37,756 nucleotides of DNA from Sulfurospirillum sp. UBA6810 (GCA_002469305.1 DKEY01000055.1:2091-39846); one strand, 5' to 3'; shown: positions 26,257 to 33,890, counted from the stretch's first letter. Made by a program: numbers and translations. Notes: a model not told the origin generated them from the sequence alone.

Positions 26257-27218
26257 GTAATGAACAAATGAATTATATCCAAGAAGATGAGATAAACTTA
26301 AGAGAACTGTTTAAAACTATATGGGCAAAAAAGTGGTTTATCGTTATCTTTACATGTATCGTCACACTAGGGGCTGTTGTGTATGCTTTGCTTAAGACTC
26401 CTGTTTATGAAGCGAATGCACTTATGGAAATTGGAAATTATAAATTAGACAACACCAATAACAATAATAGAAATTTTCTTGATAACTCAGCTCAACTAGA
26501 GAAAAAACTCAATGTATTATTTATAGATTTGTACAAAAATGAAAAAGACGTTGATGCAAAAATCTCTTCTATTACCGTTCCAAAAAAACAAGATGGTTTT
26601 TTAGAGATAAAAGCAGAAGGGATTTCAAACGAAGCTATTACTAGAGAGATACAAAAAGTTATAGCATATATTCAAGCAGAGCATCAAAAGATTCTTGATG
26701 ATGTAAAACAACGAAGAGAGTTAGAGATAAGCAATATTGATTCTAGGATTGAAAATATAAAAAGCCGAGAAGTTGCACTTTTAGATGAAAAAATTTCATT
26801 ACAAGAAGAAAATGTAATTGGATATAAAAAACAGCTAGAAATGATAGATGCAAATATCAAAAAGATAGAGGATTCAAACCCTTCTCTTGCAGCACTTAAG
26901 CTTATGGAAAAAAGAGATCTCAATAATTTTATTTTGAGTCTTAACCTCCAACTTTTAGAGATGAAAAATAAGAAAGATGAGTTGGAAACATCAGTGATAA
27001 ATGAACTTTTAGAAAAGAAAAATTTATTAAAATCTATGCTTTTGCCACACAACTATAAAAATACTCAAGTCATAGGAAAAATCATCACAAACGACTATCC
27101 TATAAAACCAAAGAAAAGACTCATAGTCACAGTTGCTTTTGTGACAGGGTTTATACTTTCTATCTTTTTAGTATTTTTTATAGAGTTTATCAAAGGCTTT
27201 AAAGAGGAAGAAAACTGA
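26253..27218 (+). CDS. Wzz-like polysaccharide chain-length regulator
   Basis: A 321-residue inner-membrane protein with the Wzz layout: a cytoplasmic start, membrane segment 1 near residues 32-54 (WFIVIFTCIVTLGAVVYAL), a long periplasmic coiled-coil region (IENIKSREVALLDEKISL and on), and membrane segment 2 near 291-315 preceded by the Pro-rich DYPIKPKKR. It lacks any kinase domain. It would set O-antigen or capsule chain length together with the polymerase. Confidence 0.85.
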   Translation: MSNEQMNYIQEDEINLRELFKTIWAKKWFIVIFTCIVTLGAVVYALLKTPVYEANALMEIGNYKLDNTNNNNRNFLDNSAQLEKKLNVLFIDLYKNEKDVDAKISSITVPKKQDGFLEIKAEGISNEAITREIQKVIAYIQAEHQKILDDVKQRRELEISNIDSRIENIKSREVALLDEKISLQEENVIGYKKQLEMIDANIKKIEDSNPSLAALKLMEKRDLNNFILSLNLQLLEMKNKKDELETSVINELLEKKNLLKSMLLPHNYKNTQVIGKIITNDYPIKPKKRLIVTVAFVTGFILSIFLVFFIEFIKGFKEEEN

Positions 27219-27221
27219 TCC

Positions 27222-28037
27222 ATGAGGTGGCTACTCTTACTTTTTTTACCGCTTTTTCTTTTTGCAAGTAAACCAGAACTTTTGCTTCTAAAAGCATATG
27301 AAGAAGGCTTAGAGGTAAAAGGCTGGCTCATGAGTGAAAAGCTTGATGGAGTAAGGGCGTATTGGGATGGGAAAAAGCTTCTCTCTCGCAGTGGCAAAGA
27401 GTTTGCAGTACCTACTTGGTTTATACAAGATTTTCCTCCTTTTTCCATAGATGGAGAGCTTTGGAGTAAAAGAGGAGACTTTGAGCGTATTAGCTCCATC
27501 ACTTCTCAAAAAGAGGCTCATGATGGTTGGAAAAACTTAACTTATAACATCTTTGAAGTGCCAAATCAAAAAGGCGGACTTTTGCAAAGGCTTGAAGTTT
27601 TAAAAAATTATCTTGAGAAAAAAACAAATACACCTATACGCATTATAAAACAGCTTACATGTAAAGACTCTATCCACCTCAAAACTTTCCTCAAAGAAGT
27701 AGAAGACAAGGGCGGAGAAGGGCTTGTTATACGCAATCCAGATGCTTTATATATAGCTAAGAGAACAAGTGAAGCTTTGAAAGTTAAGAGTTTTCAAGAT
27801 AGCGAGTGTGAAGTAGTAGGATATAAAAATGGTGAGGGGAAGTTTCAAGATAAAGTTGGCTCAATCACATGTAAACTAGAAGATGGTAAAATCTTACATG
27901 TAGGAAGTGGACTAGATGATACACAAAGAGTAAATCCACCAAAAGTAGGAACATTGATAACTTTTAAGTATCAAGGTTTGACTAAAAATGGCTTGCCAAG
28001 ATTTCCTGTGTTTTTAAGAGTGAGAAAAGAGCCGTGA
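27222..28037 (+). CDS. Periplasmic ATP-dependent DNA ligase (LigE type)
   Basis: A 271-residue minimal ATP-dependent ligase with a signal peptide (MRWLLLLFLPLFLFAS). The adenylated lysine is K40 in SEKLDGVRAYW; further nucleotidyltransferase motifs are SIDGELW, GGEGLVIRNP and ALKVKSF, then an OB fold ending GLPRFPVFLRVRK. Known LigE proteins are exported and seal nicks; a role in DNA uptake or biofilm DNA has been proposed. TTACATGTAA lies at 27655 (LTCK), with one-mismatch copies at 27867 and 27894. Its stop overlaps the nucleotidyltransferase gene by 4 bases. Confidence 0.88.
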   Translation: MRWLLLLFLPLFLFASKPELLLLKAYEEGLEVKGWLMSEKLDGVRAYWDGKKLLSRSGKEFAVPTWFIQDFPPFSIDGELWSKRGDFERISSITSQKEAHDGWKNLTYNIFEVPNQKGGLLQRLEVLKNYLEKKTNTPIRIIKQLTCKDSIHLKTFLKEVEDKGGEGLVIRNPDALYIAKRTSEALKVKSFQDSECEVVGYKNGEGKFQDKVGSITCKLEDGKILHVGSGLDDTQRVNPPKVGTLITFKYQGLTKNGLPRFPVFLRVRKEP

Positions 28038-28318
28038 GACTAAGCCATGATGAAGTGCTTTTGCTTAAAAGTAGTCTAGAAAAACTCTCAACAGAGGCAT
28101 CTCTCTATCTTTTTGGTAGTAGAGTTGATGATGGAAAAAAAGGTGGCGATATAGATTTGTTAGTAGTTTCTAAAAAACTTGAAAAAAAAGATTTGAGAAA
28201 ACTTAGATTGGATTTTTATGAGAAATTTGGTGAACAAAAGATAGATATCATCTTGGATAATGGAAATTTTGAAGATCCCTTTGTAAAGTTGGTTTTTGAA
28301 AAGGCAATAAAACTATGA
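28034..28318 (+). CDS. MntA-like minimal nucleotidyltransferase antitoxin
   Basis: A 94-residue MNT-fold protein. The active-site motif is LFGSRVDDG...DIDLLV, with G28-S29 and D39/D41, and the third acidic residue is D71 in QKIDIIL. In MntA-HepT systems this enzyme inactivates the HepT RNase by adding AMP to a tyrosine. The start is GTG overlapping ligE; the stop overlaps hepT by 4 bases. Confidence 0.85.
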   Translation: MRLSHDEVLLLKSSLEKLSTEASLYLFGSRVDDGKKGGDIDLLVVSKKLEKKDLRKLRLDFYEKFGEQKIDIILDNGNFEDPFVKLVFEKAIKL

Positions 28319-28752
28319 TAAAAGAAAAATTAGTAAAAGACTACGTGTTGTTGGAAAAGCAACTTTCATGGCTCACAATATCTTATAATGAATGCCAGAT
28401 GATAGGGATAAAAAAGAGCTACAATATAGATGAGTTTGGCAAGTTTGAAACCCTTTGTGGACGTTATAGTAGAGGGATTGATTTTTTGATACGAAAGATA
28501 TTTAGAACACTTGATGCTTATGAATTTGAAAATCAAGGAACTCTCATAGATACAGTCAACCATGCATATAAAAGAGGACTTTTTGAAAGTCTTGATGAAC
28601 TAAGAATTATGAAAGATATTAGAAATACTATAGCCCACGAATATATAGAAGATGAATTGGCTGATGTTTTTGATGAAGTACTAGAATATACACAAAAACT
28701 TATCACAATCATGAACAATACAATGAGTTATATAAAAAAGATACAAGAATGA
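28315..28752 (+). CDS. HepT-like HEPN ribonuclease toxin
   Basis: A 145-residue all-helical HEPN protein. The catalytic RX4HXY motif is R103-N-T-I-A-H108-E-Y110, where the histidine is the RNase residue and the tyrosine is the AMP acceptor in known HepT proteins. It directly follows the MntA-like gene and its stop overlaps the ugd remnant ATG (ATGA), so three or more genes are translationally coupled. Confidence 0.86.
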   Translation: MIKEKLVKDYVLLEKQLSWLTISYNECQMIGIKKSYNIDEFGKFETLCGRYSRGIDFLIRKIFRTLDAYEFENQGTLIDTVNHAYKRGLFESLDELRIMKDIRNTIAHEYIEDELADVFDEVLEYTQKLITIMNNTMSYIKKIQE

Positions 28753-29063
28753 ATATAAGCGTTATAGGTACAGGTTATGTAGGGCTTGTGAGTGGGGCAT
28801 GTTTTGCTCAGATGGGCAACAATGTAACTTGTGTAGATATAAATGAAAAAAAAGTTGCAAACCTAAAAAGCAAATATGATGCACTTGATGGCTGTAAAGC
28901 GATGATACTTTTGACAGAGTGGAAAGAGTTTAGAAGTCCAGATTTTGAAGAGATAGCAAAACGACTTAAAAACAAAATCATCTTTGATGGAAGAAATCAG
29001 TATAGCAAGAGTAAATTAGAAAAGATAGGTTTTACATATATACAAATAGGAGTTAGAAACTGA
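28749..29063 (+). pseudogene. ugd: Internally deleted UDP-glucose 6-dehydrogenase
   Basis: The frame encodes 104 residues. Residues 1-39 are a typical Ugd N-terminus (MNISVIGTGYVGLVSGACFA, then CVDINEKKVANL). From about residue 41 the sequence jumps to the extreme Ugd C-terminus: KYDALDGCKAMILLTEWKEF, RSPDFEEI, IIFDGRN. Full-length Ugd has roughly 390-440 residues, so the central 290 or so, including the catalytic cysteine, are missing. The deletion is in frame and both start and stop remain, with the junction near 28865-28870. It cannot be an active dehydrogenase. It could still fold as a small Rossmann-like protein, but a remnant is more likely. Confidence 0.9.
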
Positions 29064-30313
29064 TGATAAAAATATGTGTTATAGGGCTAGGTTACGTTGG
29101 GCTTCCACTAGCTCATGCTTTTAGTTCAAAGTATGAAGTGGTAGGTTTTGATATATCTGCATGGAGGATAGAAGAGCTTCAAAGAGGCTATGATAGAACG
29201 CTTGAATTAGACGAAAAACAAGTCCATGAAGCACTGAACAATGGTATGAAATTTACTTTAGATGTGGAAGACATAAAAGATTGCAATATCTACATAGTAA
29301 CTGTTCCAACGCCTATAGATAAACATAAAAAACCAGACCTCACACCTCTTTTAAAAGCGAGTGAGACGATAGGTAAAGTACTCAAAAATGATGACATAGT
29401 CATCTATGAGTCCACAGTATATCCAGGCGCTACTGAAGAAGAGTGTGTACCTGTTTTGGAAAAGTTTTCAAATCTGAAGTTCAATGTAGATTTCTTTTGT
29501 GGTTACAGCCCAGAGAGAATCAATCCAGGGGATAAAGAACACACAGTTACGAAGATACTCAAAGTTACAAGTGGCAGTACTCCTGAGATAGGAGAAAAAG
29601 TAGATGCCCTTTATGCGAGTATCATTACTGCTGGAACTCATTTGGCTCCAACTATCAAAGTAGCAGAAGCTGCAAAAGTTATAGAAAACTCTCAGCGAGA
29701 TATCAATATCGCTTTTGTCAATGAACTTAGTATGATATTTAACCGTTTAGGCATAGATACAAATGCTGTACTCGCAGCAGCTGGAACAAAGTGGAACTTT
29801 TTACCATTTCGTCCAGGTCTTGTTGGAGGTCACTGCATAGGAGTTGATCCTTACTATCTCACACATAAAGCTCAAGAAGTAGGATATAACCCAGAGATCA
29901 TCCTAGCAGGAAGAAGACTCAATGACAACATGGGGATTTATGTCGCAAATCAAGTGATAAAACTCATGATAAAAAAGGGACATACCATAGAGGGCTCACG
30001 AGTTCTTGTTCTAGGCATTACTTTTAAAGAAAATTGCCCAGATATAAGAAACTCAAGAGTTATAGATGTAGTGCGAGAACTACAAGACTTTGGATGTAAA
30101 GTTGATGTGAGTGATTACTGGGCAGATAAGGAAGAAGTAAAACATGAGTATAATCTTGACTTAATTCAAAATTCAAAATTAAACATCCAAAATTATGACG
30201 GAGTCGTTCTTGCTGTTGCTCATGATGAGTATAAAACACTTAGATTTGAAAATAAAAATCAAGTAGTGTTTGATATAAAATGCATACTGCAAAATGCAGA
30301 TGGTAGGTTATAG
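29063..30313 (+). CDS. tviB: UDP-N-acetylhexosamine 6-dehydrogenase (TviB/WbpO-like)
   Basis: A 416-residue nucleotide-sugar dehydrogenase oxidising UDP-GlcNAc or UDP-GalNAc to the uronate. The NAD site is CVIGLGYVGLPLAHAFS, the YESTVYPGATEE and GYSPERINPGDK blocks follow, and the catalytic cysteine is C258 in GGHCIGVDPYYLTHKA. These blocks match TviB/VipA rather than Ugd. A 33-base repeat at 30163-30195 adds IQNSKLNIQN before the C-terminal YDGVVLAVAHDEYK strand, which normally follows a short loop. The frame remains intact. The ATG overlaps the ugd remnant stop. Confidence 0.92.
   Translation: MIKICVIGLGYVGLPLAHAFSSKYEVVGFDISAWRIEELQRGYDRTLELDEKQVHEALNNGMKFTLDVEDIKDCNIYIVTVPTPIDKHKKPDLTPLLKASETIGKVLKNDDIVIYESTVYPGATEEECVPVLEKFSNLKFNVDFFCGYSPERINPGDKEHTVTKILKVTSGSTPEIGEKVDALYASIITAGTHLAPTIKVAEAAKVIENSQRDINIAFVNELSMIFNRLGIDTNAVLAAAGTKWNFLPFRPGLVGGHCIGVDPYYLTHKAQEVGYNPEIILAGRRLNDNMGIYVANQVIKLMIKKGHTIEGSRVLVLGITFKENCPDIRNSRVIDVVRELQDFGCKVDVSDYWADKEEVKHEYNLDLIQNSKLNIQNYDGVVLAVAHDEYKTLRFENKNQVVFDIKCILQNADGRL
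30163..30195 (+). repeat. 33-base heptamer repeat, copy 1 (in tviB)
   Basis: Four heptamers plus five bases (AATTCAA, AATTCAA, AATTAAA, CATCCAA, AATTA). Read in frame as QNSKLNIQNY. It matches copy 5 (32608) at 31 of 33 positions. Confidence 0.85.
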
Positions 30314-31708
30314 ATGACACATATCATTCTTTGTGGTGGTTCAGGTACTAGACTTTGGCCTATAAGCAGGACGCTTATGCCTAAGCAATTTGTGAAATTG
30401 TTTGGGAATAAATCTCTTTTTCAGCTTACAGTTGAGCGAAACTCAAAGGTTTGTGAGAAAAACTTTATAGTTTCAAATACCGAACAGTACTTTTTAGCAC
30501 AAGACCAACTAGAAGAAAATTCAACATTTAACATTCAAAATTCAAAATTTCTTCTTGAACCCATAGGAAGAAATACAGCCCCTGCAATAGCACTAGCTTG
30601 TCTATCTTTAGATAAAGAAGAAGTTGTGCTAGTAACACCAAGTGATCATCTTATAAAAGATGAAGCCTCTTATAAAAAAGTGATTGAGCGAGCAAAAGAG
30701 TTGGCAGGGCAAAACTATCTTGTGACTTTTGGGATAAAACCAACTTTTGCCCAGACAGGTTTTGGGTATATTCAAGCTTCGCTTGAAAATGATGAATGTC
30801 TAATGATGAATGTTGAATGTTTTAAAGAAAAACCAGATTTGGAAGTAGCAAAAAGCTATATTGAAGAAAATTCAAAATTAAACATTCAAAATTTACCATT
30901 AAAATACTACTGGAACAGTGGAATGTTTTGTTTTAAAGCAGGGGTGTTCTTAGAAGAATTGCAAAGATATGCATCTGAAATTTATGATTCATGTCTTGTT
31001 GCATTTGAAAATAAAAAAATTCAAAATTCAACATTGAGAATTCAACATTCTCATATGGAAGTAATTCCAAATGAGTCTATAGATTATGCTGTTATGGAAA
31101 AAAGTTTAAAAGTAAAAGTAGTTCCCTCAGATATAGGTTGGAGTGACGTTGGAAGTTTTGATGCACTTTGCGAAGAGTTACCAAATGATGAAAACAACAA
31201 TCTCATCATATCTCCAAAATCAGTCCACACGATAGATATAGAAGATACTATCATAGTAGATACTGGCGATGCTCTATTGGTTTCAAAAAAAGGATCAAGC
31301 CAAAAGATAAAAGAGGTAGTTACTAGATTAAAACAAGAAGACTCTACTTTACCAGATATACACTTAACTGGGTATAGACCATGGGGAAGCTACACGATAC
31401 TTGAAGACTCACTAGGATACAAGATAAAACGCATAGAAGTCAAACCAGGCAAAAGACTCTCCTTGCAAAGGCACAAACATAGAAATGAACACTGGGTTGT
31501 AGTGAGTGGTAGGGCAACTGTAACTATCAATGAAGAAATATTTGTATTGGAACAAAACCAATCAACATATATAAAAGCAGGAGATATGCATAGGCTTTTA
31601 AATGATACTAATGAACTCTTAGTTATAATAGAAGCCCAAGTAGGAAGCTACACAGGTGAAGATGATATAGAGAGAATTGAAGATGATTATAATAGAGAAG
31701 GAATATAA
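30314..31708 (+). CDS. manC: Mannose-1-phosphate guanylyltransferase / mannose-6-phosphate isomerase
   Basis: A 464-residue bifunctional type II enzyme (ManC/AlgA). The pyrophosphorylase signature GGSGTRLWPISRTLMPKQF starts the protein; EPIGRNTAPAIALAC, VTPSDHLI, EKPD, YWNSGMF and IPNESIDYAVMEKS follow. The C-terminal cupin (RPWGSYTILED, RLSLQRHKHRNEHWVVV) is the isomerase part. Four 33-base repeats lie in the pyrophosphorylase half (30518, 30787 inverted, 30869, 31018), each in a loop that is short in normal ManC: after the QDQL helix, after GFGYIQASLE, before YYWNSG and before the EVIPNES block. The frame is intact. Confidence 0.93.
   Translation: MTHIILCGGSGTRLWPISRTLMPKQFVKLFGNKSLFQLTVERNSKVCEKNFIVSNTEQYFLAQDQLEENSTFNIQNSKFLLEPIGRNTAPAIALACLSLDKEEVVLVTPSDHLIKDEASYKKVIERAKELAGQNYLVTFGIKPTFAQTGFGYIQASLENDECLMMNVECFKEKPDLEVAKSYIEENSKLNIQNLPLKYYWNSGMFCFKAGVFLEELQRYASEIYDSCLVAFENKKIQNSTLRIQHSHMEVIPNESIDYAVMEKSLKVKVVPSDIGWSDVGSFDALCEELPNDENNNLIISPKSVHTIDIEDTIIVDTGDALLVSKKGSSQKIKEVVTRLKQEDSTLPDIHLTGYRPWGSYTILEDSLGYKIKRIEVKPGKRLSLQRHKHRNEHWVVVSGRATVTINEEIFVLEQNQSTYIKAGDMHRLLNDTNELLVIIEAQVGSYTGEDDIERIEDDYNREGI
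30518..30550 (+). repeat. 33-base heptamer repeat, copy 2 (in manC)
   Basis: Heptamers AATTCAA, CATTTAA, CATTCAA, AATTCAA, then AATTT. Read in frame as NSTFNIQNSKF, inserted before the conserved LLEPIGRNTAP block. Confidence 0.85.
30787..30819 (-). repeat. 33-base heptamer repeat, inverted copy (in manC)
   Basis: On the minus strand: CATTCAA, CATTCAT, CATTAGA, CATTCAT, CATTT. The plus-strand gene reads through it as NDECLMMNVE; the other two forward frames contain stops. A small inverted repeat, TTCAAGC/GCTTGAA, lies just before it (30770-30786). Confidence 0.75.
30869..30901 (+). repeat. 33-base heptamer repeat, copy 3 (in manC)
   Basis: Heptamers AATTCAA, AATTAAA, CATTCAA, AATTTAC, then CATTA. 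Read as NSKLNIQNLPL. It is identical to the copy at 34259 in fcl at 32 of 33 positions, including the non-heptameric end, so the two share a recent origin. Confidence 0.9.
31018..31050 (+). repeat. 33-base heptamer repeat, copy 4 (in manC)
   Basis: Heptamers AATTCAA, AATTCAA, CATTGAG, AATTCAA, then CATTC. Read as IQNSTLRIQHS, just before the conserved MEVIPNESIDYAV block. Confidence 0.8.
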
Positions 31709-32863
31709 ATGAGTGAAAAGAAAGTAGCACTTATAACAGGAATCACAGGACAAGATGGAAGCTACCTAGCAGAGTTTTTACTTAAAAAAGGTTATATAGT
31801 ACATGGGATTAAAAGACGAAGCTCACTTTTTAACACAGATCGAATTGATCATTTATATCAAGACCCACATGTAGAAAATAGAAACTTAGTACTACACTAT
31901 GGGGATATGACAGATTCTATGAATCTTACTCGCATCATCGCTGAGTGTCAACCAGATGAGATATATAATCTAGCAGCTATGAGTCATGTGGCTGTTTCAT
32001 TTGAAACACCAGAGTACGTTGCAAATGCTGATGGTACTGGAACTCTTAGAATACTTGAAGCAGTAAGACTTTTAGGACTAGAGAAAAAAACGAAGATATA
32101 TCAAGCGAGTACGAGTGAGCTTTACGGCAAAGTACAAGAGACTCCTCAAAAAGAAACTACACCTTTTTATCCACGTTCTCCTTACGCAGTTGCAAAGATG
32201 TATGCGTATTGGATCACTGTCAATTATCGTGAAGCTTATGGTATGTTTGCTTGTAATGGTATCCTTTTCAACCATGAGTCACCAGTACGAGGCGAAACGT
32301 TTGTTACGAGAAAGATAACACGTGCTGCTTCTAAGATAGCGCTAGGACTACAAGATAAACTCTACCTTGGTAATCTTGATGCCAAACGTGATTGGGGACA
32401 TGCAAAAGATTATGTGAAGATGATGTGGATGATTTTACAAGCACCAGAAGCTGAAGACTGGGTTATCGCTACCGGTCAAACCACTATGGTAAGAGATTTT
32501 GTGCGTATGGCATTTGCATATGTTGGGATAACTCTTAGATTTGAAGGTACTGGAGCAAATGAAAAAGGTATCATAGAGAGTATTGATGAAACTAGATACA
32601 ACTCTTTAATTCAAAATTCAAAATTAAACATTCAAAATTGCATCGGTTCGACAGTTGTCGAAGTAGATGCGAGATATTTTAGACCAACAGAAGTTGACTT
32701 ACTTTTAGGAGATCCTAGCAAAGCGGAGCAAAAGCTTGGTTGGAGTAGAAAGTATAACTTACAAGATTTAGTCAATGATATGATGGAGAGTGACTTGAAA
32801 CTGATGACTAAAGATGTTTACCTCAAAGAGGGTGGATATAAAATCATGAGTTATTATGAGTGA
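31709..32863 (+). CDS. gmd: GDP-mannose 4,6-dehydratase
   Basis: A 384-residue SDR dehydratase making GDP-4-keto-6-deoxymannose, the precursor of GDP-L-fucose. The NADP motif GITGQDGSYLAEFLL, HYGDMTDS, the AAMSHVAVSF block, and the active site STSELYGKVQ with YAVAKMYAYW are present, and RYFRPTEVDLLLGDP ends the conserved core. The protein is about 11 residues longer than the usual 370 or so; the excess is the repeat-encoded IQNSKLNIQN at 32608-32640, in a surface loop before the VVEVD strand. The frame is intact. Confidence 0.95.
   Translation: MSEKKVALITGITGQDGSYLAEFLLKKGYIVHGIKRRSSLFNTDRIDHLYQDPHVENRNLVLHYGDMTDSMNLTRIIAECQPDEIYNLAAMSHVAVSFETPEYVANADGTGTLRILEAVRLLGLEKKTKIYQASTSELYGKVQETPQKETTPFYPRSPYAVAKMYAYWITVNYREAYGMFACNGILFNHESPVRGETFVTRKITRAASKIALGLQDKLYLGNLDAKRDWGHAKDYVKMMWMILQAPEAEDWVIATGQTTMVRDFVRMAFAYVGITLRFEGTGANEKGIIESIDETRYNSLIQNSKLNIQNCIGSTVVEVDARYFRPTEVDLLLGDPSKAEQKLGWSRKYNLQDLVNDMMESDLKLMTKDVYLKEGGYKIMSYYE
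32608..32640 (+). repeat. 33-base heptamer repeat, copy 5 (in gmd)
   Basis: Heptamers AATTCAA, AATTCAA, AATTAAA, CATTCAA, then AATTG. Read as IQNSKLNIQN. Adds roughly the number of residues by which this Gmd exceeds family length. Confidence 0.9.
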
Positions 32864-32898
32864 TTTTGTTAGAATTGTAGTATGAAAAGGAGTCAGTT

Positions 32899-33186
32899 AT
32901 GCTAGCTATAAAAATAGACAATCCTGAGATGGAAAAAAAGTTTAAAGAGTATGCAAAAAAACAAAAAAAATCTCTTGAAGCTGTTGCAAATGAAGCTATA
33001 AAAGTTTTTTTTGATATGCATAAAAAAAGTGATGAGCTTGTTTATACTAAAAAAGATCCTATGAAGTATTTACATAAGATTGAGTATGAAGATGATGGGG
33101 AAGATTTAAGTGATGTGAAACCCTATAGTCATGTAGAGGATGTATCGGAGTATGTGCATAGCTTAAGAAGAGAACGAAATAAATGA
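32899..33186 (+). CDS. Antitoxin of a VapC-like PIN toxin
   Basis: A 95-residue protein with an N-terminal ribbon-helix-helix-like segment (MLAIKIDNPEMEKKFKEYA followed by a helix with LEAVANEAIKVFF) and an acidic C-terminus (DDGEDLSDVKPYSHVEDV) that would bind the toxin. An AAGGAG site precedes the ATG. Its stop overlaps the PIN gene by 4 bases. The 35-base gap after gmd could contain the pair's own promoter, but no clean -10 box is visible. Confidence 0.75.
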   Translation: MLAIKIDNPEMEKKFKEYAKKQKKSLEAVANEAIKVFFDMHKKSDELVYTKKDPMKYLHKIEYEDDGEDLSDVKPYSHVEDVSEYVHSLRRERNK

Positions 33187-33539
33187 TTTTTTTAGATACC
33201 TGCTTACTTATAGACTTCTCTAAAGAAAAGATAGACTTTGATTTATCAAAAGGTTTTTGTATAAGTTCTGTAGTGAAGTTGGAGTTTAAGGCCGGAGCTC
33301 TTAATAAAAGAGAACTTAAAAAAATCAATAGAATATTATCTCAAGTAAAGCTTTTGGATATGGATCAGTCTATATTGGACTTGGCAGATATTTTGATTGA
33401 AAAATATACCTTGTCCCATGGTATGGGAATTTATGATGCAATCATCGCAGCAACTTGTCTTGTATATGATTTACCACTGTGGACTTACAATAAAAAAGAT
33501 TTTAGATTTATAGAAGAGTTGGAATTGATAGATGAATAA
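33183..33539 (+). CDS. vapC: PIN-domain RNase toxin (VapC-like)
   Basis: A 118-residue PIN protein. The acidic residues expected of the active site are D5 (FLDTCLLIDF), E34 (VVKLEFKAG), D85 (GIYDAIIAATC) and D106 (YNKKDFRFI). Length and order match VapC. VapC toxins cleave tRNA or rRNA. It overlaps the antitoxin by 4 bases and the following nucleotidyltransferase gene by 8 bases. Confidence 0.85.
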   Translation: MIFLDTCLLIDFSKEKIDFDLSKGFCISSVVKLEFKAGALNKRELKKINRILSQVKLLDMDQSILDLADILIEKYTLSHGMGIYDAIIAATCLVYDLPLWTYNKKDFRFIEELELIDE

Positions 33540-33822
33540 AACATTTATTATCAATTTTTTAAAGACACATAAGCAAGAGTTAAGAGATCAGTTTGGATTA
33601 CAAAAAATAGGACTTTTTGGCAGTTATGCCAGAGATGAACAAACAGAGGAAAGTGACATAGATATAGCTGTCGAAATAGAAAGTACAAATAAATTTAGAA
33701 GTTTTTTTGCATTGAAGCGCTATCTTGAAGATAATCTTCATAAAAAGGTTGATCTTGGTATAGAGTCAACTTTAAAACCAACCGTAAAAAGTTATATCAC
33801 GAAGGATATGATATATGTCTAA
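33532..33822 (+). CDS. MntA-like minimal nucleotidyltransferase
   Basis: A 96-residue MNT-fold protein with GLFGSYARDEQTEESDIDIAV: G30-S31, then D42 and D44 at the GSX10DXD spacing, and D74 in KKVDLGI. The end (LKPTVKSYITKDMIYV) is typical of MNT partners of HepT. The HepT gene that should follow is reduced to a stub (33815-33883), so this antitoxin looks orphaned. It is distinct in sequence from the MntA at 28034. Confidence 0.85.
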   Translation: MNKTFIINFLKTHKQELRDQFGLQKIGLFGSYARDEQTEESDIDIAVEIESTNKFRSFFALKRYLEDNLHKKVDLGIESTLKPTVKSYITKDMIYV

Positions 33823-33883
33823 AAGAGATAAAAGATTTTGGACAAATTTAATGTTAAATTATGAATGTTTAATGTTTAATTGA
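33815..33883 (+). pseudogene. Probable HepT stub truncated at a 33-base repeat
   Basis: The ATG overlaps the MNT stop, as hepT starts normally do. Eleven codons (MSKRDKRFWTN) resemble the start of DUF86/HepT proteins (MSKRD...). The frame then enters the inverted 33-base repeat at 33849-33881 and ends at its TGA at 33881-33883. No later HepT sequence, such as an RX4HXY motif, occurs before fcl, so the remainder was deleted. The HepT assignment rests on eleven residues and gene order only. Confidence 0.5.
33849..33881 (-). repeat. 33-base heptamer repeat, inverted copy left of the four-helix-bundle gene
   Basis: On the minus strand: AATTAAA, CATTAAA, CATTCAT, AATTTAA, CATTA. It matches the copy at 34259-34291 at 29 of 33 positions in opposite orientation, forming terminal inverted repeats around the gene at 33891. 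Confidence 0.9.
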
Positions 33884-33890
33884 GGGATTT

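Larger units (their letters stand above)
1591..27664. repeat. Dispersed palindrome TTACATGTAA, 15 exact copies
   Basis: Exact copies start at 1591, 3435, 5975, 7511, 17557, 17974, 18028, 18127, 18963, 20921, 21258, 21411, 22687, 25156 and 27655. Thirteen are inside genes, read as LTCK, FTCK, VTCK or LHVK/LHVS/LHVR; the third frame would give a stop and is not used. Several one-mismatch copies exist (for example 20418, 25583, 27894). None lies in 8.5-17.5 kb or beyond 27.7 kb. About 0.1-0.2 copies would be expected from base composition by my rough estimate. Confidence 0.85.

Noticed and set aside
26684..27502. Minus-strand frames opposite wzz and ligE
   Set aside because: Ser/Phe-rich shadow translations without motifs; both plus-strand genes have intact domains.
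28749..29063. Short ugd interpreted as a frameshifted full gene
   Set aside because: No Ugd core sequence occurs in any frame nearby; tviB begins immediately after, so it is a deletion, not a frameshift.
30770..30786. TTCAAGC/GCTTGAA hairpin in manC as a terminator
   Set aside because: Only a three-base loop, no T tract, and it lies in the middle of an intact gene; it may simply be coding sequence beside a repeat.
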